A DNA stretch of 23,347 nt, from assembly GCA_039933175.1 (NCBI GenBank), contig JBDTOR010000020.1, positions 1-23,347 on the forward strand. Direction: 5' to 3'. This stretch comes from Hyphomicrobium_A sp039933175 (GTDB lineage: Bacteria > Pseudomonadota > Alphaproteobacteria > Rhizobiales > Hyphomicrobiaceae). Below are positions 1-6,814 of this stretch, in pieces (the first letter of the stretch is position 1; the number at the start of each line of letters is the position of its first letter). Position numbers and translations under genes: made by a program. The notes below the pieces were generated by a model. That model was not told where the DNA came from. It did no database searches and worked only from the letters and a program-made list of their open reading frames with translations.

Positions 1-633
1 CTTGGATGCAGCGCCGGCGCCGAATCTCCTCCGCACCGTCGTGGTGATGATCCGCTTGATTGAACCCGTGTCTATTTTTGGTTCCTCGGATGCGACCCTC
101 TCTAATTCGGCCATTACGTAATTCGCCCAATATTGGGTATTGCATCCAGCCCGTCCGGCGGCTTCAACCTGAGCTTCGGTTACTTCAGGACATGCAATCG
201 GTGCCGCCTTCAGCTTGCTGAGAAGCGCGCGAAAATAAGGGTGGGTATTGAAAAGTGCTTCCGCCAGCCGGTCACAGAACGTTGCAACCTCGTCCTGCGC
301 AAGCCCGGCGACTTCTTGCCCGAGACTAGTCAGCGAGTAGCTGCGATCCCTATGCGCCTCAACGTAAAGGCGCGCGGAAGGCACCTGCTGTCGATTGACA
401 TAGCCCAAACGCATCGCCTCGGCCAAAACATCCGCCGTTGAAGCCCAATACGAATCTTTGTGGCCAACGCGACTTGCTGTGCGGCGACCCGCTCCCTGAA
501 GAGCGAGCTTGTCCACCTTCGCGCTGTAACGCTGGCGCGCCTCCTCGAAGGTCGCACCTTCGCGGAGCCCGATGAGTTGATCGCGCATGTGCGGCAGGAT
601 TTGCTGAATCCGAGGAATGCTGTCCTTGATCAT
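1..633 (-). CDS. Unrecognised island gene, 3' part beyond the window
   Basis: An open frame runs from ATG 633 to the left edge with no stop, giving at least 211 residues, so the C-terminus is missing. I do not recognise a family. The product is soluble and charged, with a coiled N-terminal half and a stretch around residues 50-120 (KDSYWAST, RLGYVNRQQVPSARLYV, SYSLTSLGQE) that looks like a winged-helix fold, and no signal peptide or membrane segment. ATG 633 has a GAGG eight bases upstream. The frame stays open up to a GTG at 744 just after a stop, so a start 37 codons earlier is possible. Codon use is less GC-biased than in the core genes to the right, as expected for element cargo. It lies behind the integrase and AlpA genes on the same strand, so a DNA-related or defence role is possible but unproven. 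Confidence 0.6.
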   Translation of the reverse strand, partial: MIKDSIPRIQQILPHMRDQLIGLREGATFEEARQRYSAKVDKLALQGAGRRTASRVGHKDSYWASTADVLAEAMRLGYVNRQQVPSARLYVEAHRDRSYSLTSLGQEVAGLAQDEVATFCDRLAEALFNTHPYFRALLSKLKAAPIACPEVTEAQVEAAGRAGCNTQYWANYVMAELERVASEEPKIDTGSIKRIITTTVRRRFGAGAASK

Positions 634-806
634 CGAACTTGCCTCGCTGTCAGGTCGCTGCATCAGTTGGCCGAATCTGGGTCCGTATATTTCGCGGGCG
701 ATTAGCGGGACACGGACACTTCCGTGCGTGATGCTTTTGACCACTCATTTTTTTTGGCTCGGCACGGTCTGCTGACGCCACTGGACAAGATGATGTGACG
801 CGGTGC

Positions 807-1109
807 TCACGCACTGTTGGGATCCTCACAAGCCATCTTTATTGCGTTCCACTCAGCGGCCATCTCCGACGGCGGCCCGCTGCTCATCAACGCGTGCTCG
901 ATGATCATGCTTTCGGGCCTTGCATCGGGAAGACAAGGAAAGCCGTCAATGAACTCGAGCCAGTGTTTGTCTTCGAGCTCCTTGATGCACAGGTCGGCGG
1001 TGTACTGACACACGGTCAGCACTTCGACGAGTTGCTTGTAAGTGTGCTGGTGTAGGTTCGCAGCTTGCATGAGCTGCTCGGCGCGCTCGCGAAGATTTCC
1101 CTCAGTCAA
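807..1109 (-). CDS. Hypothetical protein of the integrated element
   Basis: About 100 residues from a TTG start, or 114 from ATG 1151. I favour TTG 1109: a GGAG lies about nine bases before it, and its first bases overlap the TGA that ends the preceding AlpA-like frame (TTGA), a typical translationally coupled junction. The product is acidic and soluble, with a helical N-terminus (RERAEQLMQAANLHQHTYKQLVEVL), three cysteines and the acidic segment ELEDKHWLEFIDG. There is no signal peptide, membrane segment or motif I can assign to a family. Its position downstream of two alpA-like genes suggests the same transcript as the other element genes. Function unknown. Confidence 0.5.
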   Translation of the reverse strand: MTEGNLRERAEQLMQAANLHQHTYKQLVEVLTVCQYTADLCIKELEDKHWLEFIDGFPCLPDARPESMIIEHALMSSGPPSEMAAEWNAIKMACEDPNSA

Positions 1110-1323
1110 TGTTCCACTCCATCGTTGATGGCAAATTGGCAGTCGGGCCAAAGTGCCCGATTAAGACCGTGGCCTCGGCGCACGTTGCTGGCCTCTGTCC
1201 GGACGTGCTCAGGAGCCAAACCACAGGACCGTGAGCGCGTGGGATGCGCGTCGAAAACTCGCCTGCCTGCTCGAGCCGGTCGATCTGTGACTCTGACAGG
1301 GGCACGAGGCCTTGAGCTGTTCG
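1106..1323 (-). pseudogene. Decayed second AlpA-like regulator
   Basis: This stretch is a relative of the intact alpA-like gene at 1480-1734. The segment LVPLSESQIDRLEQAGEF aligns with LVPLSPSQIERLEKAGKF, and the DNA matches closely there. The reading frame is broken at least twice. One base is missing just before the LVPLS segment compared with the intact copy (CTCAAGGCC against CTCAAATGCC). A second shift near the WLLSE segment is needed to reach the stop at 1106 that overlaps the next gene. No good start lies in the frame of the N-terminal part. It is either a pseudogene of a duplicated or tandemly acquired regulator or, less likely, the site of sequencing errors. Limits are approximate. 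Confidence 0.5.
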
Positions 1324-1479
1324 GGCGAGGGTGCGGTTTTGGCATCTCTGAAGCGTACCTCTTCGGAGCTGCACAGCCGTCATGGGCGCTTCGTCTAATA
1401 TTGCCAGGCCGCGCTTGCCCCCAGGTCCGGAAGGCGACTGCCGAGCTGCACCCTTTGCGCTTCGCTGGCCCTGACATGT

Positions 1480-1734
1480 TCAACGGCCCCCCGTTGGCTT
1501 CGCGCTAGAAGGCAAGCCTGCGTGGATTTCATCCTGCGCGGAAGAGCGGGCGTTACGGGCCGCCATCTGGCGCTCGATCCAGCCGTTGACCTCACTCTCA
1601 ATCCAGCCCACGCGGCCCGGGCCGAGGGCCACGCGTTTGGGAAATTTGCCTGCTTTCTCCAGCCGCTCGATCTGTGACGGCGAGAGGGGCACAAGGCATT
1701 TGAGCTGTTTGCGGGTGATGATGCGCTCGGTCAT
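1480..1734 (-). CDS. alpA: AlpA-family transcriptional regulator of the integrated element
   Basis: An 84-residue protein with the layout of phage AlpA/MerR-like excisionase-regulators: a short N-terminus, the helix-turn-helix LVPLSPSQIERLEKAGKF (about residues 14-31), then a wing with RVGWIESEVNGWIERQ (about 42-57). In P4-type elements AlpA activates the integrase and promotes excision. That role is inferred here from the family and from the integrase gene upstream on the same strand. A purine-rich GAGGG directly precedes the ATG at 1734. Upstream lies a good promoter with an inverted repeat between it and the start, compatible with autoregulation. The C-terminal 25 residues are low-complexity and probably flexible. 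Confidence 0.85.
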   Translation of the reverse strand: MTERIITRKQLKCLVPLSPSQIERLEKAGKFPKRVALGPGRVGWIESEVNGWIERQMAARNARSSAQDEIHAGLPSSAKPTGGR

Positions 1735-1744
1735 CCCTCATAAG

Positions 1745-1822
1745 TATCACTAAGTATTTTTGGCGCAAGTACTTGTGATTGCTGGTCGAAAACACTATAT
1801 ATACATAGCGATACATAAGTAA
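1745..1822 (-). promoter_or_regulatory. Promoter and operator-like repeat of alpA
   Basis: On the minus strand TTACTT (1822-1817), 17 bases and TATAGT (1799-1794) form a sigma70-like promoter in a locally AT-rich stretch. Between the expected start of transcription and the alpA ATG there is an imperfect inverted repeat, ATCACTAAGTA (1745-1755 region) against TACTTGTGAT (1769-1778 region), plus a direct repeat of TAAGTATC-like units. This is the usual place for a repressor or AlpA autoregulation site. Function inferred from position only. Confidence 0.5.
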
Positions 1823-1868
1823 CCTTAATCTCGCCCGGCAGTAATCCTAATAATGCTTGGACTATACA

Positions 1869-3104
1869 TTAAGCTACACCGCAGGGCGATTTTTTGTTGT
1901 TGGCCACGGCCGTAAAGATGTAGCTCGCATATGCTTCCAACGCTGCGCGCATCTCGGGGACGTACCGGTAGCGGTTGTAGATCTTGCCACTGACGCTGAC
2001 CTGTGCATTCGGAAGCTTGTGGTTGTGAATTTGCTCAATCAGGACCTCGCTCAGCCCGAGGGAAGGCGCGACGCTCGCCTGCGTGCGGCGCAGATCGTGC
2101 GGAGTCCACGCATGAACGCCCGCAACGGCGTCGATTTTGTTCTTCCACTTGGTGAAGCCGCTCAAATATTTCTCGTGATCATGCGCGCTGGGGAACACGA
2201 ACGGCGAACCGGAGATCCGTGGGCAATCCCGCAGGATATCTACCGCCGCGCGCGGCAGGGGCAGCACGTGCGCCTCACCATTCTTGGTGCTGCTGCTGGG
2301 GATTTTCCACAACGCCTCGTTCTCATCGGAAAGGTCGAGTTCATCCCAGCGTATGCTGGCGATCTCGGTGCGCCGCTGACCGAGCAGGGTAAGAAGCTTG
2401 AAGTAGCTTCCGTACGGGTAGCCGAGCCCGTCCGCGGCAAGCCAAAGCGCCGCAACTTCGGTCTGGCTTAGCACGCGCTCGCGGCTCCGTTCCTTCACGA
2501 GTGGCTTCAGGCCGAGACACGGCGACGTTTTGATCAGAGCATGGGCATCCTGCTCGATGAGCCAAGTGAAGAGTTTGCGGATGCGGGAAAGCGCGCGGTT
2601 GGCGGCGACCGGCGCCCCACGTTCGCGGATTGCATGCAGGACCTTGAGCACGTCCGCCTTGGCAAGGCTGCGCACGTCGCGACCCTTCCATGCGGCAACG
2701 AACTCGTTGCGCAGGATGCGAATGGGATTGTCGGGAGTCTTGCTGTTCGGGCGCACGTACTGCGCGATGAACCGTTCCACGCAGGCCTCGAACCCGCACA
2801 CGCAGAGGTCGATCTTACAAGCGCTCGACGCTCCGAAGGGATCGCTGCCTTTTGCCGCTTGCGCGAGCTTGGCCAGGCGCTCCCCACGCGCTGCACTGAG
2901 CGACATCTCCCCGTAGCGGCCAAGCTTGCCCCGCCGGCGCTTCCGCTCGCCGTTGAGGCGGTATGTGAGAAAGAAGCTCTTCACGCCCGTGCTGCCGACG
3001 CGAATGGACAGCCCCGGCGCCTTGGCATCAAAGAGTTCCACCTGACCCACGTCAGGTGCTTTGAGCTTCTGAATTGCGAGATCGGTGAGCGGGAGGCGAC
3101 GCAT
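1869..3104 (-). CDS. int: Tyrosine-type site-specific integrase (P4 type, DUF4102 N-terminus)
   Basis: A 411-residue integrase of usual length for the P4/prophage-island family, which integrates elements into tRNA genes by strand exchange. The N-terminal arm-binding domain (about 1-95; LFDAKAPGLSIRVGSTGVKSF, GRYGEMSLSAAR) is the DUF4102 type. A core-binding domain follows, and the catalytic domain occupies about 210-395. Visible catalytic residues: Arg244 (GQRRTE), Lys274 (STKNGE), His336-x-x-Arg339 (HDLRR), His362 and the nucleophile Tyr376 (KIYNRYRY). The set is complete, so the enzyme is probably active. The C-terminus YVPEMRAALEAYASYI is typical. The gene lies 155 bp from the tRNA-Phe remnant and reads away from it. 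The start at 3104 lacks a strong ribosome-binding site. Confidence 0.92.
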   Translation of the reverse strand: MRRLPLTDLAIQKLKAPDVGQVELFDAKAPGLSIRVGSTGVKSFFLTYRLNGERKRRRGKLGRYGEMSLSAARGERLAKLAQAAKGSDPFGASSACKIDLCVCGFEACVERFIAQYVRPNSKTPDNPIRILRNEFVAAWKGRDVRSLAKADVLKVLHAIRERGAPVAANRALSRIRKLFTWLIEQDAHALIKTSPCLGLKPLVKERSRERVLSQTEVAALWLAADGLGYPYGSYFKLLTLLGQRRTEIASIRWDELDLSDENEALWKIPSSSTKNGEAHVLPLPRAAVDILRDCPRISGSPFVFPSAHDHEKYLSGFTKWKNKIDAVAGVHAWTPHDLRRTQASVAPSLGLSEVLIEQIHNHKLPNAQVSVSGKIYNRYRYVPEMRAALEAYASYIFTAVANNKKSPCGVA

Positions 3105-3109
3105 GCAAA

Positions 3110-3158
3110 AGGTGCCCTATAGGTGCCCAAATGAGCACGGCTTGAGAGGAACACCTAT
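3110..3158. repeat. Repeated AGGTGCCC units upstream of int
   Basis: AGGTGCCC occurs at 3110-3117 and again at 3121-3128, an 11-bp period placing both on one face of the helix. ATAGGTG (3119-3125) is also repeated inverted as CACCTAT (3152-3158). Short repeats of this kind next to an int gene and an attachment site are typical of integrase arm sites or Xis/AlpA sites. This function is inferred. Confidence 0.4.
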
Positions 3159-3227
3159 GGAGACGTATGTGGGAGGCCAAGGCTAGAATGAATTGATATG
3201 CCGTGACATTTTCCGGGGCGATGGAGA

Positions 3228-3245
3228 GCCATGGTGAACCATGGC
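3228..3245. repeat. 18-bp inverted repeat beside the tRNA junction
   Basis: GCCATGGTGAACCATGGC has perfect 8-bp arms around GA. It lies 15 bp from the last base that matches tRNA-Phe, on the element side, where the 3' half of the tRNA would be. It does not restore a T-arm (no TTCRA loop). It may be part of the attachment site; no function is shown. Confidence 0.5.
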
Positions 3246-3259
3246 GAGGCCTCAGAAAA

Positions 3260-3299
3260 GATTTTCAGTCACGTGCTCTACCAACTGAGCTACCTGGGC
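3260..3299 (-). pseudogene. tRNA-Phe(GAA) 5' half, truncated after the anticodon loop
   Basis: Read on the minus strand from 3299, the sequence starts GCCCAGGTAGCTCAG and continues through a normal D arm (TTGGTAGAGCA), the anticodon 5' stem CGTGA and the loop CTGAAAA with anticodon GAA, ending TC. This agrees with alphaproteobacterial tRNA-Phe for about 40 bases. The sequence then changes to TTTTCTGAGG. It cannot pair to close the anticodon stem (TCACG is needed), and no T-arm or matching CCTGGGC acceptor strand follows. The break coincides with the edge of the integrase element, so integration at the anticodon loop is the likely cause. An intact tRNA-Phe must exist elsewhere, or the 3' half lies at the far end of the element. 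Confidence 0.75.
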
Positions 3300-3339
3300 T
3301 TTTTGCTTAGGCGGAGAACCCCGGCGCCAAAGCTCGGCC

Positions 3340-3368
3340 GTTATAGTGAGCGTGCCGCCCCCTGTCCA
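3340..3368 (-). promoter_or_regulatory. tRNA-Phe promoter
   Basis: On the minus strand TGGACA (3368-3363), a 17-base spacer and TATAAC (3345-3340) make a strong sigma70-like promoter. Transcription would begin about 34 bases before the first tRNA base. With the tRNA truncated, transcripts would run on into the integrase region. Confidence 0.6.
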
Positions 3369-3414
3369 GCGCCTCGCCCGCCGCAGCGGCGGCGCCGTTT
3401 TCGGCCCCCTCAGG

Positions 3415-3660
3415 TTAGCCGCCGTCCTCGTCGTCCGGGCGGCGAACGCTGCTCCCGGCGCGTTGTGCCGCGGCATCCTCCCCGTCTTCGTCGCCTGCCC
3501 CTTCACCCCCACCGGCAATGGCGTAGCCGCCACCCAGCCAGCGCGCCAGATCGACATCGCGGCAGCGCACCGAGCAGAACGGCCTGAACGCCAGCTCCGC
3601 CGGAGCCCGGCAGATCGGGCAGCGGCCGCGATCGGAGGCTGGGGCACCCTTGCTGGCCAT
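3415..3660 (-). CDS. yacG: DNA gyrase inhibitor YacG
   Basis: An 81-residue member of the YacG zinc-ribbon family. CPIC near the N-terminus and FCSVRC form the C-x2-C ... C-x3-C zinc site, followed by the family's RDVDLARWLGGGYAI segment. The remaining C-terminal tail is acidic and glycine-rich, as is common in alphaproteobacterial homologues. In E. coli YacG binds the GyrB subunit and inhibits gyrase; that role is assumed here by homology. The start is ATG 3660, 22 bp after the maf stop, so the two genes are probably one operon, as in many Hyphomicrobiales where they follow infA. Next downstream is the tRNA-Phe remnant. Confidence 0.88.
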   Translation of the reverse strand: MASKGAPASDRGRCPICRAPAELAFRPFCSVRCRDVDLARWLGGGYAIAGGGEGAGDEDGEDAAAQRAGSSVRRPDDEDGG

Positions 3661-3682
3661 CGACGCTACTCCAGTCTCGCCG

Positions 3683-4426
3683 TCAGGTCGGATCGAGTTC
3701 GGCCGCCCGCACCCAGGCGAAGTGCAGCGGGAAGCCCTCGCCGACGAGCAGCGCCACCACCTCGGTGAGCGGCAGCCCAACGACGCTCGTGTAGGAGCCG
3801 ACAATCTTCTGCACGAAGCAGCCGGCGAGGCCCTGGATGGCGTAGCCGCCGGCCTTCCCGCGCCACTCACGCGAGGTGATATAGGCTTCGATCTCCTCGC
3901 GGGACAGATGCTTGAAGCGCACGCGCGTGTCGACGATCTTCTGGCGCACGCGATCGTCGGGCGTGATGAGGCAAACGCTGGTCAGCACGCGATGCGCGCG
4001 CCCCGACAACAGCTGCAGGCAATTGGCCGCTTCCTCGATGTTCGACGGCTTCATGAGGATACGCCGGCCCACGGCGACGACGGTATCGGCGGCCAGCACA
4101 TAGGCCGAGGCGATATCCTTGTCGTTGGAGATCTGATCACGCGCCGCTTCCGCCTTGGTACGCGCGATGCGAGCGGCATAGGCGCGCGGCATCTCTCCGC
4201 GCCGCGCCGACTCGTCGATCGAGGATGGCCGCAGCGCGTCGGGCTCGACCCCCACTTGCGACAGCAGCATCAGGCGGCGCGGACTGGCGCTGGCAAGCAC
4301 CAGCGTCGGGCGCGCCGATTGCGGGCCCTGTCCGGTGAATTCCTTTGCCAGCTCGCGGCGCAACGTATCGCGGCGCGGATGGTCGGTGCGGCTCAGCGCG
4401 GTAAGAAAGGCGGCCTTGGCGGTCAT
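3683..4426 (-). CDS. maf: Maf family nucleotide pyrophosphatase
   Basis: A Maf/HAM1-fold house-cleaning enzyme that hydrolyses non-canonical or excess nucleoside triphosphates to monophosphates. The diagnostic motifs are all present: LASASPRR at about 44-51, SSIDE, the catalytic Asp region VLAADTVV near 110, SGRAHRV, and GKAGGYAIQG near 195. The 247-residue length includes about 40 residues before the Maf core. No other ATG is available and AAGGTG lies about ten bases upstream, so I keep ATG 4426, but a shorter non-ATG start is possible. It probably forms an operon with yacG. infA, its usual upstream neighbour in this group, is absent; the divergent Crp/cyclase pair lies there instead. Confidence 0.9.
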   Translation of the reverse strand: MTAKAAFLTALSRTDHPRRDTLRRELAKEFTGQGPQSARPTLVLASASPRRLMLLSQVGVEPDALRPSSIDESARRGEMPRAYAARIARTKAEAARDQISNDKDIASAYVLAADTVVAVGRRILMKPSNIEEAANCLQLLSGRAHRVLTSVCLITPDDRVRQKIVDTRVRFKHLSREEIEAYITSREWRGKAGGYAIQGLAGCFVQKIVGSYTSVVGLPLTEVVALLVGEGFPLHFAWVRAAELDPT

Positions 4427-4667
4427 CGAGACATCACCTTGGAGGAGGAAGCTGGGAAGCGGTAGGCGCCGTCCGCCGCGGATGGTGGGGATGGCTGCCG
4501 GCGCCGGGAGCTGAGTATTAGTCGGCTTTTAACAGTTGCTGACACACCGCTACAGGCATTCTGACATTGCAAAGGCGGCATTAGAAAAGCAAGTCCCCAA
4601 TCCGCCGTTGCCAGAGCGGCCAGTTTTCAGGCTAAATCCCCGGCGACTGAGCCCAGAGGGCATTAAC

Positions 4668-5366
4668 ATGATTGCCAAGGCCGCGATTGTCGAACTTCTC
4701 GGACGCACATCTCTTTTTGGCAGCCTTGACGAAGCCGAGCGGCGGGCCATCGCCGACGAGATGCGCGAAGTGGCGTTCGATCCCAGCCAAGTGATCTTCG
4801 CGCGCGGCGACGCGGGCCGCGAGATCTACCTCGTGGTCAGCGGACGCGTGCGCATTTCGGTGCTGACGGCCGAGGGACGCGAGCTGTCGTTCGCGCACGC
4901 CGAGCCGGGCGCCGTCTTCGGAGAGATCGCTATGCTCGACGGGGGCGTGCGCAGCGCCGACGCCACGGCGGTGAACAAGGTCAGCGCGCTCAGCCTGTCG
5001 AAGCCGGCGTTCAAGCGTCTGATGGAGACCGAGCCGCACGTGGCCGAGGCCGCGGTGCGCTTCCTGTGCTCGCGCATCAGGGAAGCCGACCAGCAGCTGG
5101 AAGCCATCGCGCTGTATCCCATCGAAGGGCGGCTCGCCCGCTTCTTCCTCGCCGCCGCGCGCGCCAAGTCACCGGGCAGCGAGGAGGGCCGCATTACGAT
5201 CGACTTGCCGATGTCGCAGAGCGAGCTCGCGCTGCTGATCGGGGCCAGCCGGCCGAAGGTGAACACCGCACTGTCGATGCTGGAGGACAGCGGGGCCCTG
5301 GAGCGCAATGGCACGCGCGTCACGTGCGACATCCAGGAGCTGCAAGCCATCGCCGGCGCCGAGTAG
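4668..5366 (+). CDS. CRP-type cyclic-AMP-responsive transcription factor
   Basis: A 232-residue Crp/Fnr-family regulator. The cyclic-nucleotide domain (about 8-125) has an intact phosphate-binding cassette, FGEIAMLDGGVRSADA, with Glu86, Arg95 and Ser96 placed as in cAMP-binding CRP. The C-helix is followed by a winged helix (about 150-220) with MSQSELALLIGASRPKVNTAL as helix-turn-helix. The reading frame is open further upstream, but ATG 4668 has GAGGG seven bases before it and begins where family members begin, so I reject the longer form. The adenylate cyclase gene starts two bases after its stop, which strongly suggests that cAMP made by the neighbour is its ligand. Target genes are not identifiable here. 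Confidence 0.88.
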   Translation: MIAKAAIVELLGRTSLFGSLDEAERRAIADEMREVAFDPSQVIFARGDAGREIYLVVSGRVRISVLTAEGRELSFAHAEPGAVFGEIAMLDGGVRSADATAVNKVSALSLSKPAFKRLMETEPHVAEAAVRFLCSRIREADQQLEAIALYPIEGRLARFFLAAARAKSPGSEEGRITIDLPMSQSELALLIGASRPKVNTALSMLEDSGALERNGTRVTCDIQELQAIAGAE

Positions 5367-5368
5367 GG

Positions 5369-6814
5369 ATGCCGAAGACCTCGGGGCGACCATCTGCTGA
5401 AATGTCATCGGGCGCCCTGCGCCTGCAGGAGCATGCGCGCGCCATCCGTGCGCGGACATCGTCGCCGTTCCGCGCCCTGAAGGCTCGTCTCAGCGCGCCG
5501 CTGCGGCCGCTGCTCGACAGCCCGCGCATGAAAAAAGTGCGCGCCTTCGGACGGCGCCTTGCCGAAGCCGGCACGGCGCCATATCCGCCCGACGTGCGCC
5601 GGCGCCTGAAGATCCTCAACGTGATGTGCTACCTGATCGCGACGACGACGCTGCTCTACGCGATCCAACAGGCAACGACCGACTTCAACACCTACGCGCC
5701 GATGGTGTTCGTCAACCTGGCGCTGGTGGTGACCGTGGTGATGGTGCCGTTCGCGCACCGCATCAGCGAGATCGCCGGCGGTCTGCTGCTTGTCGGCGCC
5801 GAATACGCCGCGCTGTTCGCCTTCACCGATTTCTTCAGCCGCGAGGGCGGCGCCCAGCTGCAGTACATCATCGCGGCGGCAGCGCCGTTCGTGATCTTCG
5901 GCCTGCATCGCATCAAGTTGATCGTCTCGGTCGTGCTTCTCGGTCTCACGCTGCACATCCTCGCCTGGTTCTGGTTCCCGGCCGCGGGACGCATCAACGC
6001 GTGGGAGCAGCCGGTCGTCGATTCACTTTATACGCAGGCCGCGATCACAACGGTCGTGCTGATCGCCGCCTCGGTCTATTACGCCTTCAGTCTCGCCGAG
6101 CAAGCGAAGGCCGAGACCGACGCGGTGCTGCGCAACGTTCTCCCCGACGCTATCGTCGAGCGGCTGAAGGCCAATCCCGGTGCGCTCATCGCCGACAGCA
6201 TCGAGGATGCCTCGGTGATGTTCGCCGACATCTCCGGTTTCGTCGCCCTGACGCGACGGCTGGGGGCCAACGCCACCGTTGACATGCTCAGCCGCCTCGT
6301 GTCGGAGTTCGACGCGCTGGCGGTGCGTCACGGCGTGGAGAAGATCAAGACCATCGGCGACGCCTACATGGTCGTCGCCGGATTGCCGGAGCCGGTGCCT
6401 AATCACACCGCGCGCCTGGCGCGCATGGGGCTCGACATGCTCGACACCGTGGCGCACTACCGCGAGGAGAGCGGCCTCGCCATCTATCTGCGCATCGGCA
6501 TGGCGTCCGGGCCGGTGACCGCCGGCGTCATTGGCACGCGTAAATTCAGCTACGACGTATGGGGCGACCCGGTGAACCTCGCCAGCCGGCTCGAGTCGCA
6601 GTCCTCGCCCGGGCGTATCCTCATCTGCCCGGGATGCCGCGCCAAGCTCGGCGAAGACTTCCTCTACGAAGCGCGCGGGCCGATCGAGATCAAGGGCCTC
6701 GGCGCGCAGGAGACTTGGTTCCTGCTAGGCGAGCGCCACCCGTCGCCCGTAGCCGAGGGCGGCGAAGACCCGCTCACACCGTCGGACCGCCCTCGAAACC
6801 AAAACGCCTCTTGA
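5369..6814 (+). CDS. Membrane-bound class III adenylate cyclase
   Basis: A 481-residue protein converting ATP to cAMP. About 80 basic cytosolic residues precede six hydrophobic segments (about 82-100, 111-130, 135-155, 164-180, 184-204, 218-242). A cyclase-transducer-like element (LRNVLPDAIVERLK, 254-267) leads into the catalytic domain (about 278-455). Visible active-site residues: metal-binding Asp287 (FADISGF) and Asp331 (GDAYM), Lys327 and Asp396 (KIKTIG, YDVWGD) in the positions that specify adenine rather than guanine, and Asn403 and Arg407 (VNLASR) for the transition state. All are intact, so the enzyme should be active as a homodimer. ATG 5369 lies two bases after the crp stop, implying coupling; ATG 5402 is an alternative. 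Its 3' end overlaps the opposing phosphatase gene by 41 bp. Confidence 0.9.
   Translation: MPKTSGRPSAEMSSGALRLQEHARAIRARTSSPFRALKARLSAPLRPLLDSPRMKKVRAFGRRLAEAGTAPYPPDVRRRLKILNVMCYLIATTTLLYAIQQATTDFNTYAPMVFVNLALVVTVVMVPFAHRISEIAGGLLLVGAEYAALFAFTDFFSREGGAQLQYIIAAAAPFVIFGLHRIKLIVSVVLLGLTLHILAWFWFPAAGRINAWEQPVVDSLYTQAAITTVVLIAASVYYAFSLAEQAKAETDAVLRNVLPDAIVERLKANPGALIADSIEDASVMFADISGFVALTRRLGANATVDMLSRLVSEFDALAVRHGVEKIKTIGDAYMVVAGLPEPVPNHTARLARMGLDMLDTVAHYREESGLAIYLRIGMASGPVTAGVIGTRKFSYDVWGDPVNLASRLESQSSPGRILICPGCRAKLGEDFLYEARGPIEIKGLGAQETWFLLGERHPSPVAEGGEDPLTPSDRPRNQNAS

Noticed and set aside
1857..2471. Long plus-strand open frame of 204 codons
   Set aside because: Lies entirely antisense to the integrase, whose catalytic motifs are complete; it is a by-product of high-GC codon use.
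3200..3299. A complete tRNA-Phe using element sequence as 3' half
   Set aside because: The 3' anticodon stem does not pair, no TTCRA T-loop is present and no CCTGGGC acceptor strand follows.
4427..4667. infA expected next to maf
   Set aside because: None of the six frames in this gap encodes the conserved S1-like IF-1 sequence.
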